Positions 6,427 through 13,033 of a DNA stretch of 17,099 nt are shown here, piece after piece; position 1 is the stretch's first letter, and each line of letters starts with the position of its first letter. Made by a program: the position numbers and the translations under genes. The notes under the pieces were generated by a model, which was not told where the DNA came from, searched no databases, and saw only the letters and a program-made list of their open reading frames with translations. The DNA is from Actinomycetes bacterium (lineage in GTDB: Bacteria; Actinomycetota; Actinomycetes; Mycobacteriales; Mycobacteriaceae), in contig JAEZKH010000458.1 of NCBI GenBank assembly GCA_023415515.1, positions 1 through 17,099 on the forward strand, written 5' to 3'.

Positions 6427-7506
6427 GTGAGCTTGAATCTGGGAATCGTCGGGCTGCCGAATGTCGGTAAGTCAACGCTCTTCAATGCGCTGACGCGCAA
6501 CAACGTACTGGCGGCTAATTACCCGTTCGCGACGATCGAGCCGAACGAGGGTGTGGTGCCTCTGCCCGACCCGCGGCTCAACGAGCTCGCGAAGATGTTT
6601 GAATCGGAAAAGATCGTGCATGCGCCGGTCACCTTCGTCGACATCGCGGGCATTGTCAAGGGCGCCTCGGAGGGCGCGGGCCTCGGCAACAAATTCCTCG
6701 CCAACATCCGCGAGAGCGACGCGATCTGCCAAGTCGTTCGGGTGTTCACCGACGATGACGTGGCTCACGTCGACGGGCGGATCGATCCCAGATCCGATAT
6801 CGAGGTGATCGAGACCGAGCTGATCCTGGCCGACCTGCAAACGCTGGAGCGGGCGATACCGCGGCTGGAGAAGGAAGCGCGCACGCACAAGGATCGACGG
6901 CCCGCGCATGAGGCGGCGGTCGCTGCCCAGGAGATCCTCAACGATGGCAAGACGCTGTTCGCCGCCCGGAAATCGGTCGACGTCGCCTTGTTGCGGGAAC
7001 TGAACCTGCTGACGACCAAGCCTTTCCTCTATGTCTTCAACGCCGATGAAGAGGTCCTCACCGACGCCGACCGCATCGCTTCGCTGCGTGACATGGTGGC
7101 GCCTGCCGATGCCGTCTTCCTCGACGCCAAGATCGAAGCCGAGTTGCAGGAGCTCGACGACGAGTCGGCTGCCGAGCTGCTCGAGTCGATCGGTCAGACC
7201 GAGCGTGGACTCGACGCGCTGGCGCGGGCCGGGTTCCACACGCTGCGGCTGCAGACGTTCCTCACCGCGGGCCCGAAGGAGGCGCGGGCGTGGACGATCC
7301 ATCAGGGTGACACCGCGCCGAAGGCCGCAGGCGTCATCCACACCGACTTCGAGAAGGGCTTCATCAAAGCCGAGATCGTCTCCTACGACGACCTGATCGA
7401 GGCGGGCTCGATGGCGGCGGCCAAGGCCGCGGGCAAGGTCCGGATGGAGGGCAAGGACTACGTGATGGCCGACGGCGACGTCGTGGAGTTCCGCTTCAAC
7501 GTCTGA
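6427..7506 (+). CDS. ychF: Redox-regulated ribosome-binding ATPase of the Obg/YchF family
   Basis: A 359-residue YchF/OLA1 protein. The P-loop GLPNVGKST is at 9-17, switch II VDIAGIVKGAS at 71-81, and the fourth nucleotide-binding motif is N205-A-D-E208, the NxxE variant that gives YchF its ATP rather than GTP preference. A helical insert spans about 130-190, and the C-terminal TGS domain includes FLTAGPKEARAWTIHQGDTAPKAAG. The protein binds the 70S ribosome and influences stress responses and translation initiation at leaderless mRNAs in E. coli. The start is GTG with no Shine-Dalgarno sequence. It converges on the small gene ending at 7522 with a 15-bp gap. Confidence 0.96.
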   Translation: MSLNLGIVGLPNVGKSTLFNALTRNNVLAANYPFATIEPNEGVVPLPDPRLNELAKMFESEKIVHAPVTFVDIAGIVKGASEGAGLGNKFLANIRESDAICQVVRVFTDDDVAHVDGRIDPRSDIEVIETELILADLQTLERAIPRLEKEARTHKDRRPAHEAAVAAQEILNDGKTLFAARKSVDVALLRELNLLTTKPFLYVFNADEEVLTDADRIASLRDMVAPADAVFLDAKIEAELQELDDESAAELLESIGQTERGLDALARAGFHTLRLQTFLTAGPKEARAWTIHQGDTAPKAAGVIHTDFEKGFIKAEIVSYDDLIEAGSMAAAKAAGKVRMEGKDYVMADGDVVEFRFNV

Positions 7507-7521
7507 GGCTGCCCGTCGCGC

Positions 7522-7809
7522 TTACTGATCCGAGGTCGAGGTCAGCTCACTGCGAAGGTCGTCGATGTAGGTGTCGTACGCGGCAGCCACGGCGTCGAGG
7601 TCGATCTGCTCGGGCAGATCCTCAGCGTTTTGCCGCGCGATGAGATAAGCCGCTGTCGCCTCGACCACCTGCTGTTCGTCATCGGCGATCTGGGCCACGA
7701 CGGCGGGATCGGCATACAGGCGAACGACGACAGTGTCCTCGCGGTCGTGGAACCGAATCAGATAGTCGTGATCGCCGAGTGCTTCGAGGATGGGCTGATT
7801 CGTGCTCAT
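7522..7809 (-). CDS. Small acidic protein of unknown function
   Basis: I do not recognise this 95-residue protein. It starts at ATG 7809, supported by AAGGAG 5 nt upstream; the open frame to 7869 adds a Cys-rich leader that is out-of-frame coding of the neighbour. The first 40 residues (DHDYLIRFHDREDTVVVRLYADP) look like beta strands; the rest (AQIADDEQQVVEATAAYLIARQ, then LDAVAAAYDTYIDDLRSEL) is helical and acidic. It is the last gene of the ferredoxin/regulator/membrane-protein run, 25 nt after the preceding stop codon, with its own strong ribosome binding site. Confidence 0.75.
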   Translation of the reverse strand: MSTNQPILEALGDHDYLIRFHDREDTVVVRLYADPAVVAQIADDEQQVVEATAAYLIARQNAEDLPEQIDLDAVAAAYDTYIDDLRSELTSTSDQ

Positions 7810-7834
7810 GACGTCTCCTTCGATCGTTGTCGGG

Positions 7835-8263
7835 TCATGCCCACAGCAGTGTCGTGCCGAGCGCGACAAGCGCTCCCAGCTTGAGCACCTCCGACCCGAT
7901 ATAGGCGTGGTGCGCGCGCGAGCGAGGCGCGTCGTGCCCGGCCAGAATCAGCGTCGAACGCCGGTTGAGTCGCGGGCGTATGAGCACCAGTTGGACCACG
8001 AGCAGCGCACCTGTCCCCGCAGCCAGGACCAGCAGTGGCGCCGCGGGCCTCGCCACGGCCAGACACACCGCGACGACCACCGCCCACCCGACCTCGGCGA
8101 TGTTGAGTGCGCGGAACACGATTCGCCCGATAGCCAGCCCGACACGAAGATCGAGACCTTCGGCACGGAACTTCAGCGGAGCTTCCATGAATGAGATCGC
8201 CATCACCATGCCGAGCCACAGCATGGTTGCCGCCGCAGCGACCCGGATCGCGACTTCAGCCAT
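7835..8263 (-). CDS. Small four-helix membrane protein of unknown function
   Basis: A 142-residue integral membrane protein with four predicted transmembrane segments (about 8-26, 50-72, 74-95 and 122-141). Conserved-looking features are EAPLKF after the first segment and GRIVFRALNIAEV leading into the second. The size and pattern recall uncharacterised DUF4149/TMEM205-like proteins, but I cannot assign a family. ATG 8263 overlaps the end of the upstream regulator gene by 8 nt (ATGGCTGA), implying translational coupling, so its level probably follows that of the regulator. Confidence 0.78.
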   Translation of the reverse strand: MAEVAIRVAAAATMLWLGMVMAISFMEAPLKFRAEGLDLRVGLAIGRIVFRALNIAEVGWAVVVAVCLAVARPAAPLLVLAAGTGALLVVQLVLIRPRLNRRSTLILAGHDAPRSRAHHAYIGSEVLKLGALVALGTTLLWA

Positions 8264-8945
8264 CACGGCCCCTCGTTGCAGAAACCAGATGTGCCACACA
8301 CAGGTCGGGTTCGACGAACGGTTCCAGACGATCGACTGTGACCGGTGCCCGCATCGCTGACAAGGCGCCCTGCATGAGGCCCAGGTGCACCGAGCAGACG
8401 ACCTCCCGGTGTTGTTCGGCCAGGCTCTGGAAAGGGCAGTGCCGCAACCGTATGTCGCGCGTACGAGGCCCCCCGGCGGGTTCGGGCTCGAAGCCCAGAT
8501 CCGCCAGGATCCCGACAAGTTCGTCGACCGCTTGGGTCTTGGACGGCGCACGGCCCCGCGGCGGTGACGTGACCACCGCCGCACTCGTCGAACGTCCGAG
8601 TCGTGCCGCGATCGCCGCCGCATCGGGTTCGTCGGCGACGTAGCCGGTCAGGATCCCTGCGAGAAGTCGATAGTTGGTCGGTCCAGCCGGGTCCATCCGG
8701 CTACTGGCGCGAAAAAGGACCGGCGGACGGCCAGGACCGGCGGACGCACCGAGCACCTGCTCGACCCGCCCCGCACGTAACAGTCCGTCTAGGTGGAACC
8801 GGACCGTATTCGGGTGCACACCCAGTTCGTCGGCGATGCTGCTGATGCTGCGCGGCTCGGCTGAATCGCGCAGCAACTGCAGGATCACATCCCGCCGACC
8901 GGGCGGCCCCGTCGTCGGTTTCGGAACCGACGTGTCGGTGCGCAT
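8256..8945 (-). CDS. HTH regulator of the SufR/COG2345 type with a Cys-containing sensor domain
   Basis: A 229-residue ArsR/DeoR-like winged-helix protein. Helix-turn-helix residues lie at about 31-55 (SISSIADELGVHPNTVRFHLDGL), the wing contains GPGRPPVLFRA (71-80), and the C-terminal domain has C170-x13-C184 (HCPFQSLAEQHREVVC) and C216. This arrangement resembles SufR-like regulators that hold an Fe-S cluster, though the spacing differs from cyanobacterial SufR and only three Cys are present. Start ATG 8945 shares its A with the ferredoxin stop (TGATG); it ends with an 8-nt overlap into the membrane-protein gene. Likely an autoregulator of this operon through the dyad at 9298-9324. Confidence 0.85.
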   Translation of the reverse strand: MRTDTSVPKPTTGPPGRRDVILQLLRDSAEPRSISSIADELGVHPNTVRFHLDGLLRAGRVEQVLGASAGPGRPPVLFRASSRMDPAGPTNYRLLAGILTGYVADEPDAAAIAARLGRSTSAAVVTSPPRGRAPSKTQAVDELVGILADLGFEPEPAGGPRTRDIRLRHCPFQSLAEQHREVVCSVHLGLMQGALSAMRAPVTVDRLEPFVEPDLCVAHLVSATRGRDG

Positions 8946-9289
8946 CAGTCGCCTTGCGGAGGCAACGCCGCGATCATCTCGGTGTCGGCATCCACCACGC
9001 CGAGTTTCGCAGCGCCGCCGGGTGAACCAAGCGGACCGTCCTGCGTCGGCAGTGTCGCGGTGAAGAACTTGGCATTCTCCTCGATGTACGGCTGCAACGG
9101 GTCGGGTACATCGTCCTCGTAATAGATTGCCTCGACCGGACATACGGGTTCACACGCGCCGCAGTCGACACATTCGTCGGGATGGATATAGAGCATCCTT
9201 TTGCCCTCGTATATGCAGTCGACCGGACACTCATCGACGCACGCCCTGTCCTTGATATCGACGCACGGTTCTGCGATCACGTAGGTCAT
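8945..9289 (-). CDS. fdxA: Seven-iron ferredoxin, FdxA type
   Basis: A 114-residue ferredoxin with eight cysteines at 9, 17, 21, 25, 40, 43, 46 and 50. By the known 7Fe pattern, C9, C17 and C50 hold a [3Fe-4S] cluster, C21, C40, C43 and C46 hold a [4Fe-4S] cluster, and C25 is free. The tail with LGSPGGAAKLG resembles M. tuberculosis FdxA (Rv2007c), which has the same length as I recall it. It is a low-potential one-electron carrier; the partner is not visible here. First gene of a four-gene run. The ATG has no ribosome binding site but TAATGT lies 6 nt upstream inside a palindromic operator, so the mRNA is probably leaderless and repressible. Confidence 0.93.
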   Translation of the reverse strand: MTYVIAEPCVDIKDRACVDECPVDCIYEGKRMLYIHPDECVDCGACEPVCPVEAIYYEDDVPDPLQPYIEENAKFFTATLPTQDGPLGSPGGAAKLGVVDADTEMIAALPPQGD

Positions 9290-9295
9290 GGTTCA

Positions 9296-9301
9296 ACATT
9301 A
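9296..9301 (-). promoter_or_regulatory. -10 element of the ferredoxin operon
   Basis: TAATGT on the minus strand is followed by 6 nt and ATG 9289. It overlaps the promoter-proximal arm of the inverted repeat. Confidence 0.6.
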
Positions 9302-9324
9302 CTCCAAATACCGATTGGAGTAAT
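9298..9324. promoter_or_regulatory. Perfect 27-bp dyad operator over the ferredoxin promoter
   Basis: ATTACTCCAA, 7 nt, then TTGGAGTAAT: two perfectly complementary 10-bp arms. The dyad is markedly AT-richer than its surroundings and spans the -10 element and most of the spacer toward -35. A dimeric winged-helix protein would fit. The nearest candidate is the regulator encoded second in the operon, making this a probable autoregulatory site. Confidence 0.75.
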
Positions 9325-9468
9325 AGGGAGATTTTGAGTGGACCGGCGTCGGGAGATCAGCGTTCCGCGGAGGCGAGAGGCGCGAGGCTTGTCGGACGCG
9401 CTGGCTAGCGTGCTGCCGGGGCGCCGACGCAGGTGACCTCGCCACCTTTCCATTGACAGGGAGCCACC

Positions 9469-9894
9469 GTGAAGTTCGTGTCAACCCGCCTGATCACAGC
9501 CGATGTCCGGAGGCTCGTGGCGTTCTACGAAAACGTCACCGAAAGCGCGGCGGTGTGGGCCAACGAGTTGTTCGCCGAGATTCCGACATCGGCGGGCACG
9601 CTGGCGATCGGCAGCGACAAGACAGTTCCGTTGTTCGCCGTCGGGGCCGCCGAGCCTGCCGCCAACCGCAGCGCGATCGTGGAATTCGTCGTCGATGACG
9701 TCGACGCCGATTACGAGCGGTTGCGCAGCGGCCTGGCCGACGTCGTGACGGAACCGACCACTATGCCGTGGGGTAACCGGGCGCTGCTGTTTCGGGATCC
9801 GGACGGAAACCTCGTCAACTTGTTCACCCCGGTGACTGACGAGGCCCGTGCCAAGTTCGGCCTGTCAGCCATCCGACCGGCCGAGACCGGCTAG
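9469..9894 (+). CDS. VOC (glyoxalase/bleomycin-resistance fold) protein
   Basis: A 141-residue single-domain vicinal-oxygen-chelate protein. The first betaalphabeta unit (KFVSTRLITADVRRLVAFYENV) and second unit (IVEFVVDDVDADYERL, ending FRDPDGNLVNLFTP at 108-121) are clear. E72 and the acidic residues near the end could be metal ligands, but the usual first His is absent, so the activity (lyase, dioxygenase or drug-binding) cannot be told. GTG 9469 is preceded by AGGGAG at good spacing. Its last 30 bp overlap the convergent cation transporter gene. Confidence 0.85.
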   Translation: MKFVSTRLITADVRRLVAFYENVTESAAVWANELFAEIPTSAGTLAIGSDKTVPLFAVGAAEPAANRSAIVEFVVDDVDADYERLRSGLADVVTEPTTMPWGNRALLFRDPDGNLVNLFTPVTDEARAKFGLSAIRPAETG

Positions 9895-10575
9895 CGGTTG
9901 TGCCGTTGTCGAACATGCGCCCGCGGCGCAACATGAGTCGCCCTTCCAGGCTTCGACGCCTTCACGGATGGCGGCCGCGGCGATGACGAGAGCGGCGGTC
10001 GAATCAGCCCACCACCAACCCAGCAGCGAGTTGAGCAGCAGGCCGATCAGCAAGACCGCCGACAGGTAAGTACACAGGAGAGTCTGCCTCGAGTCGGCTA
10101 CGGCGGAACGCGAGTCGAGCTCTCGTCCCGCACGCCGTTGCGCCCACGACAAGACCGGCATCACCGCGAGGCTGACGGCGGCAAGAGCAATTCCGACGGT
10201 CGAGTGCTTCGGTTCGCCGAACCCGAGAAACGCCAGGATGGAATTCAGCGACACATACACCGCCAACGCAAAAAACGAGAAAGCGATCGCGCGAAGGGCG
10301 ACCTTCTCTCGCGCCTCCGGGTCGCGACCCGCGAACTGCCACGCCACTGCTGCCGCCGACGACACTTCTATGACCGAGTCGAGCCCGAAACCGATCAGCG
10401 CCGTCGATGAGACCCGCGTGCCTTCGGTCAACGCGACGACCGCTTCCACGACGTTGTAGGAGATCGTCAGCGCGACGAACAATCGGATGCGCCGGGACAA
10501 CACCCGGCGCCGGTCAGGTGAGACCCCAGCACGCCGCACGGTCGAACGTGCCGGCATCTCAGCAGCACCCGTCAT
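9865..10575 (-). CDS. Cation diffusion facilitator-like transporter with a Cys-rich tail
   Basis: A 236-residue membrane protein of the cation-efflux superfamily (TMEM163-like short type) with about six transmembrane segments between 30 and 205. Candidate metal ligands are N41/E44 (SYNVVEA), D66/E70 (GFGLDSVIE), D161 and D191 (WWADSTAAL). The C-terminus carries C215-C216 and C221, a plausible soft-metal site. It follows the CmtR-like sensor gene with a 17-nt overlap (a second ATG at 10557 would begin 1 nt after the sensor stop), so the two form one operon. Export of Cd, Pb or Zn is inferred from the regulator type, not seen directly. Confidence 0.82.
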   Translation of the reverse strand: MTGAAEMPARSTVRRAGVSPDRRRVLSRRIRLFVALTISYNVVEAVVALTEGTRVSSTALIGFGLDSVIEVSSAAAVAWQFAGRDPEAREKVALRAIAFSFFALAVYVSLNSILAFLGFGEPKHSTVGIALAAVSLAVMPVLSWAQRRAGRELDSRSAVADSRQTLLCTYLSAVLLIGLLLNSLLGWWWADSTAALVIAAAAIREGVEAWKGDSCCAAGACSTTAQPLAGLGRSDG

Positions 10576-10885
10576 CGGCGGCTGCGCAGCAATTGGGGTC
10601 GACAGCCAGCACCAGTCCGACCAGATCGTTCAGCGCGTGGGCAATCCGGGCATCGGCCAGTTCGTATCGGCTGCGCCGCCCCTCAGGAACAGCGACGACG
10701 AGCCCACACCCGCGCAGGCAGGCCAGATGATTGGAGACAATCTGTCGCGACACACCCATCTCGTCGGCGAGGTCGGACGGATAGCGACCCCCCTCGCGCA
10801 GGCTCAGCAGGATCAGCGCGCGAGTGGGGTCGGAGAGCGCGTAGCCGAAGCGGGCCAGTGCGTCTCGATGCACCAAGGTCTCCAT
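10559..10885 (-). CDS. ArsR/SmtB-family metal sensor, CmtR-like
   Basis: A 108-residue winged-helix repressor. The recognition region reads DLADEMGVSRQIVSNHLACLRGCGLV, with C56 and C60 in the DNA-binding helix, as in M. tuberculosis CmtR (C57, C61), which senses Cd and Pb together with a third Cys near the C-terminus. Here C99, C100, C107 and C108 in the tail can supply that ligand. Start ATG 10885 is chosen because TACTTT lies 7 nt upstream and there is no ribosome binding site. It overlaps the transporter gene. Metal binding should release it from its own promoter. The extra C-terminal Cys pair is more than I recall in CmtR. Confidence 0.88.
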   Translation of the reverse strand: METLVHRDALARFGYALSDPTRALILLSLREGGRYPSDLADEMGVSRQIVSNHLACLRGCGLVVAVPEGRRSRYELADARIAHALNDLVGLVLAVDPNCCAAADDGCC

Positions 10886-10887
10886 GC

Positions 10888-10919
10888 TTCTGAAAGTACA
10901 TGAACTCATGAATCCAGAA
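10888..10919. promoter_or_regulatory. Candidate operator/promoter of the CmtR-like operon
   Basis: On the minus strand, TTCTG at one end and CAGAA at the other bracket TTCATG-ag-TTCATG, two self-complementary CATG cores. The -10 element TACTTT (10893-10898), 7 nt before the ATG, lies inside. The dyad is imperfect, so the operator limits are uncertain; an ArsR dimer site at this place is expected. Confidence 0.45.
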
Positions 10920-11020
10920 AACACTGAACCGTTGACGGGTTTCGTACCTGGCGCGACGTCCCGAGTTCGATGTCGAGGAATCCTGGCTCCCGGGCCGGAT
11001 CTCGCCTGCACCGTGGCAAG

Positions 11021-11437
11021 ATGCCGCCCATGGGAGAGGGGCACCTCAGCGCGTTGCTCGCGGTCTACCGCGATTACCTGACGTGTCTGAACGAGCGACG
11101 CTGGGCAGAACTCGGCACGTTCGTGGCGGATCGGTTGTCGTACAACGCAAAACAACTCACTGTCGACGACTACCGGGCGATGTTGCAATCCGATGTGCGC
11201 GCAATACCCGACCTGTGGTTCCACCCGGAACTGCTCCTCGCCGATGACCACGTCGTATCGTGCCGACTACTGTTCCAGTGCACTCCGCAACACCCGTTCC
11301 TCGGCTTCGAGCCGACAGGGCAACGGTTCACGTTCGCCGAACACGTCTTCTACCGGTTCGAGAACCGCCGAATCACAGACGTGTGGTCCTTGATCGACAG
11401 GGAAGCCGTTCGCGAACAGATGCGCCAGACGCCGTAG
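11021..11437 (+). CDS. SnoaL-like / NTF2-fold protein
   Basis: A 138-residue protein of the SnoaL-like polyketide-cyclase/ester-cyclase fold: LLAVYRDYLTCLNERRWAELGTFVADRLSYN, a middle DYRAMLQSDVRAIPDLWFHPELLLADDHVVSCRL, and the closing FAEHVFYRFENRRITDVWSLIDREAVREQM. This fold binds small hydrophobic molecules and serves many roles, so no substrate is proposed. Start is uncertain: ATG 11021 has CACCGT 6 nt upstream (a weak leaderless -10), ATG 11030 has nothing. It is separated from the convergently independent sensor gene by 135 bp and followed by a hairpin. Confidence 0.8.
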   Translation: MPPMGEGHLSALLAVYRDYLTCLNERRWAELGTFVADRLSYNAKQLTVDDYRAMLQSDVRAIPDLWFHPELLLADDHVVSCRLLFQCTPQHPFLGFEPTGQRFTFAEHVFYRFENRRITDVWSLIDREAVREQMRQTP

Positions 11438-11438
11438 C

Positions 11439-11469
11439 CGGGGCCGTCCGCGCGAAACGTGCGGCCCCG
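11439..11469 (+). terminator. Hairpin terminator candidate after the SnoaL-like gene
   Basis: CGGGGCCG and CGGCCCCG form a perfect 8-bp GC stem, and inner bases CGCG/CGTG can extend it, starting 2 nt after the stop codon. There is no T tract, as is common in mycobacterial hairpin terminators. It would separate this gene from the methyltransferase promoter directly downstream. Confidence 0.5.
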
Positions 11470-11483
11470 CGGCGCCCCGGACG

Positions 11484-11489
11484 TAGGCT
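11484..11489 (+). promoter_or_regulatory. -10 element of the methyltransferase gene
   Basis: TAGGCT is followed by 6 nt and GTG 11496, the spacing of a leaderless start. Confidence 0.5.
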
Positions 11490-11495
11490 TTTCCG

Positions 11496-12242
11496 GTGGG
11501 GTTCGACGTGTCGCCGGAGGCGTACGCCCGCTTCATGGGCCGGTACGCCGACCCTCTGGCCGAGGTCTTCACCACGTTCGCCGGAGTGGGCAAGGGCGAC
11601 GCGGTGCTCGACGTCGGCTGCGGACCGGGAGCCCTGACCGCGCGGTTACTGTCGGTCGGAAGCGAGGTGGCGGCGATCGATCCCTCGGCGCGTTTCGTCG
11701 ACGCGGCCCGTGAGCGTTTCCCCGGCATCGAGGTGGTGTGCGGTACAGCCGAAGAGTTGCCCTACGGCACAGCATCTTTCGATGCCGCGCTTGCGCAGTT
11801 GGTCGTGCACTTCATGACCGACCCCGTAGTCGGACTCAGGCAGATGGCGCGCGTCACCCGCCCACGCGGGGTCGTCGCGGCGTGCGTATGGGACGGGCCG
11901 ACCGGCGCTCTGGCGCCGTTCTGGGATGCCGTGCACACCATCGACCCGGAGGCCACGGACGAAGCGCTGCTGTCCGGGGCGCATCAGGGCCACCTCACCG
12001 AGTTGTTCGACGATGCCGGGCTAGCCGAGGTGGTTGAAGGCGCCATCCGGGTGGAGGTCGTCCATCCCACGTTCGAGGAGTGGTGGGAGCCGTACAGCTT
12101 CGGTGTGGGTCCCGCGGGGGACTACGTCCAGAACCTCGATGGAGATGGGCGCTCGCGTCTGGAGTCGGTCGCGCGCGGCCGTCTCGGTGACGGTCCGTTC
12201 ACCGTCTCCGCCACGGCGTGGGCGGCGCGTGGAACGGTGTGA
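11496..12242 (+). CDS. Class I SAM-dependent methyltransferase
   Basis: A 248-residue Rossmann-fold methyltransferase. Motif I VLDVGCGPG is at 38-46, the acidic residue after strand 2 is in VAAIDPS (58-64), motif II follows in VVCGTAEELPY, and the post-motif strand is LRQMARVTRPRGVVAACVWD. The pattern matches Methyltransf_11/25 type enzymes (UbiE-like), which act on small molecules. The C-terminal part (HPTFEEWWEPYSFGVGPAG) is typical of an actinobacterial subgroup with unknown substrates. GTG 11496 has TAGGCT 6 nt upstream and no ribosome binding site. Its 3' end overlaps the convergent small membrane-protein gene by 44 bp. Confidence 0.9.
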   Translation: MGFDVSPEAYARFMGRYADPLAEVFTTFAGVGKGDAVLDVGCGPGALTARLLSVGSEVAAIDPSARFVDAARERFPGIEVVCGTAEELPYGTASFDAALAQLVVHFMTDPVVGLRQMARVTRPRGVVAACVWDGPTGALAPFWDAVHTIDPEATDEALLSGAHQGHLTELFDDAGLAEVVEGAIRVEVVHPTFEEWWEPYSFGVGPAGDYVQNLDGDGRSRLESVARGRLGDGPFTVSATAWAARGTV

Positions 12243-12441
12243 CCGTCGGGAATCTGCGCCGCAGCGACCGCTTGGCCCTGGTCACGGCTCCGAGTGCCAG
12301 CAAAGCGAGCGCCTGTCGCGCGAGTCGCGAACGTCGCGGGCGCGCGTACCAGGCTCGTGCGGATCCGGCGGTGCGGCGGCCGAAGTAGAAGCCCACCGAC
12401 ACCGAGGCGACCACCAGGAAGACGAGTTCGAGCGTCGGCAT
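12199..12441 (-). CDS. Small single-pass membrane protein
   Basis: An 80-residue protein, not recognised beyond its type. The N-terminus (PTLELVFLVVASVSVGFYFGRR) is one membrane segment, followed by a strongly basic tail with many Arg residues. Starts at 12453 (ATG) or 12480 (GTG) are possible; I prefer 12441 because it places the hydrophobic segment at the N-terminus, but no start has a ribosome binding site or -10 hexamer at leaderless distance. The last 44 bp are antisense to the methyltransferase 3' end. It lies 3' of the HNH gene on the same strand, 72 nt away. Confidence 0.55.
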   Translation of the reverse strand: MPTLELVFLVVASVSVGFYFGRRTAGSARAWYARPRRSRLARQALALLALGAVTRAKRSLRRRFPTVTPFHAPPTPWRRR

Positions 12442-12513
12442 GACGCCGAGCATGTCGGGTGATGGTCGCGTCCCGGTCACACGCCGGACACAGCTGGATG
12501 CCTGTTGAGCGCG

Positions 12514-12942
12514 CTACCCGGCCTCGGCGGCGAGCAGCCGATTGATCTCGGCCTGCCGCAGCAGAAAATTCTTCTCGTCGAGCTTCTTGCGGCGCATCCA
12601 GCTGGTCACCTCGGTGTTGCACTTGCTGGTGTTGCACGACCGACAACTCGGCACGACGTTGGCGAGCACGTAGCGGCCGCCGCGTGAGATGGGAAGCACG
12701 CAATCTTTCTGCAGCGGCGTATCGGGTACACCGCAGTACGCGCAACCGCCCCACGCCATCTTCAGTGCGACCCACTGGGAATCGGTCAGATCGTGCGTCT
12801 TCGCCGCAATACGCCGCCGCCGACGTCGTGCATAGCGGATTGCACGCGTAGGTCTTCGGGTCGGCACCCGGTGAAGGTAAGCCCCGAGGCCCGCGATCGC
12901 GGTGACGCCGACCGGCGTGTCTGTGCAGTTCGATCGCGGCAT
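12514..12942 (-). CDS. HNH-fold protein with Cys in place of the first catalytic His
   Basis: A 142-residue protein with a treble-clef HNH core: C67-x2-C70 (CAYCG), D80-C81-VLPISRGGRYVLANVVPSC100-x2-C103-N104, then SKCN. The four cysteines would hold structural zinc, and N95, N104 and K107 occupy family positions. In active HNH nucleases the strand usually reads D-H-hydrophobic; here it is D80-C81. I recall similar actinobacterial proteins with DCVLP, so it may be a conserved variant and not decay. The N-terminal 45 residues are Arg-rich, ending in RRRRR-type sequence. Start ATG 12942 lacks a clear ribosome binding site and could lie farther in. Confidence 0.75.
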   Translation of the reverse strand: MPRSNCTDTPVGVTAIAGLGAYLHRVPTRRPTRAIRYARRRRRRIAAKTHDLTDSQWVALKMAWGGCAYCGVPDTPLQKDCVLPISRGGRYVLANVVPSCRSCNTSKCNTEVTSWMRRKKLDEKNFLLRQAEINRLLAAEAG

Positions 12943-13033
12943 CGCAGGCCGGTCGGTCCGCAGAAGCCGCCCTGTTGTCGCGGCAAACCCGATAACCGGG
13001 AGGTATCACGCCCGATGGGGCAGAATCGCGCAG

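Noticed and set aside
6344..6475. N-terminal extension of the DUF6542-like gene to 6475
   Set aside because: It would overlap the ychF start, is Arg/Ser-rich, and lies upstream of a better start with a -10 hexamer.
8946..9143. N-terminal extension of the HTH regulator to 9143
   Set aside because: It lies in another frame of the ferredoxin gene; ATG 8945 fits the TGATG coupling.
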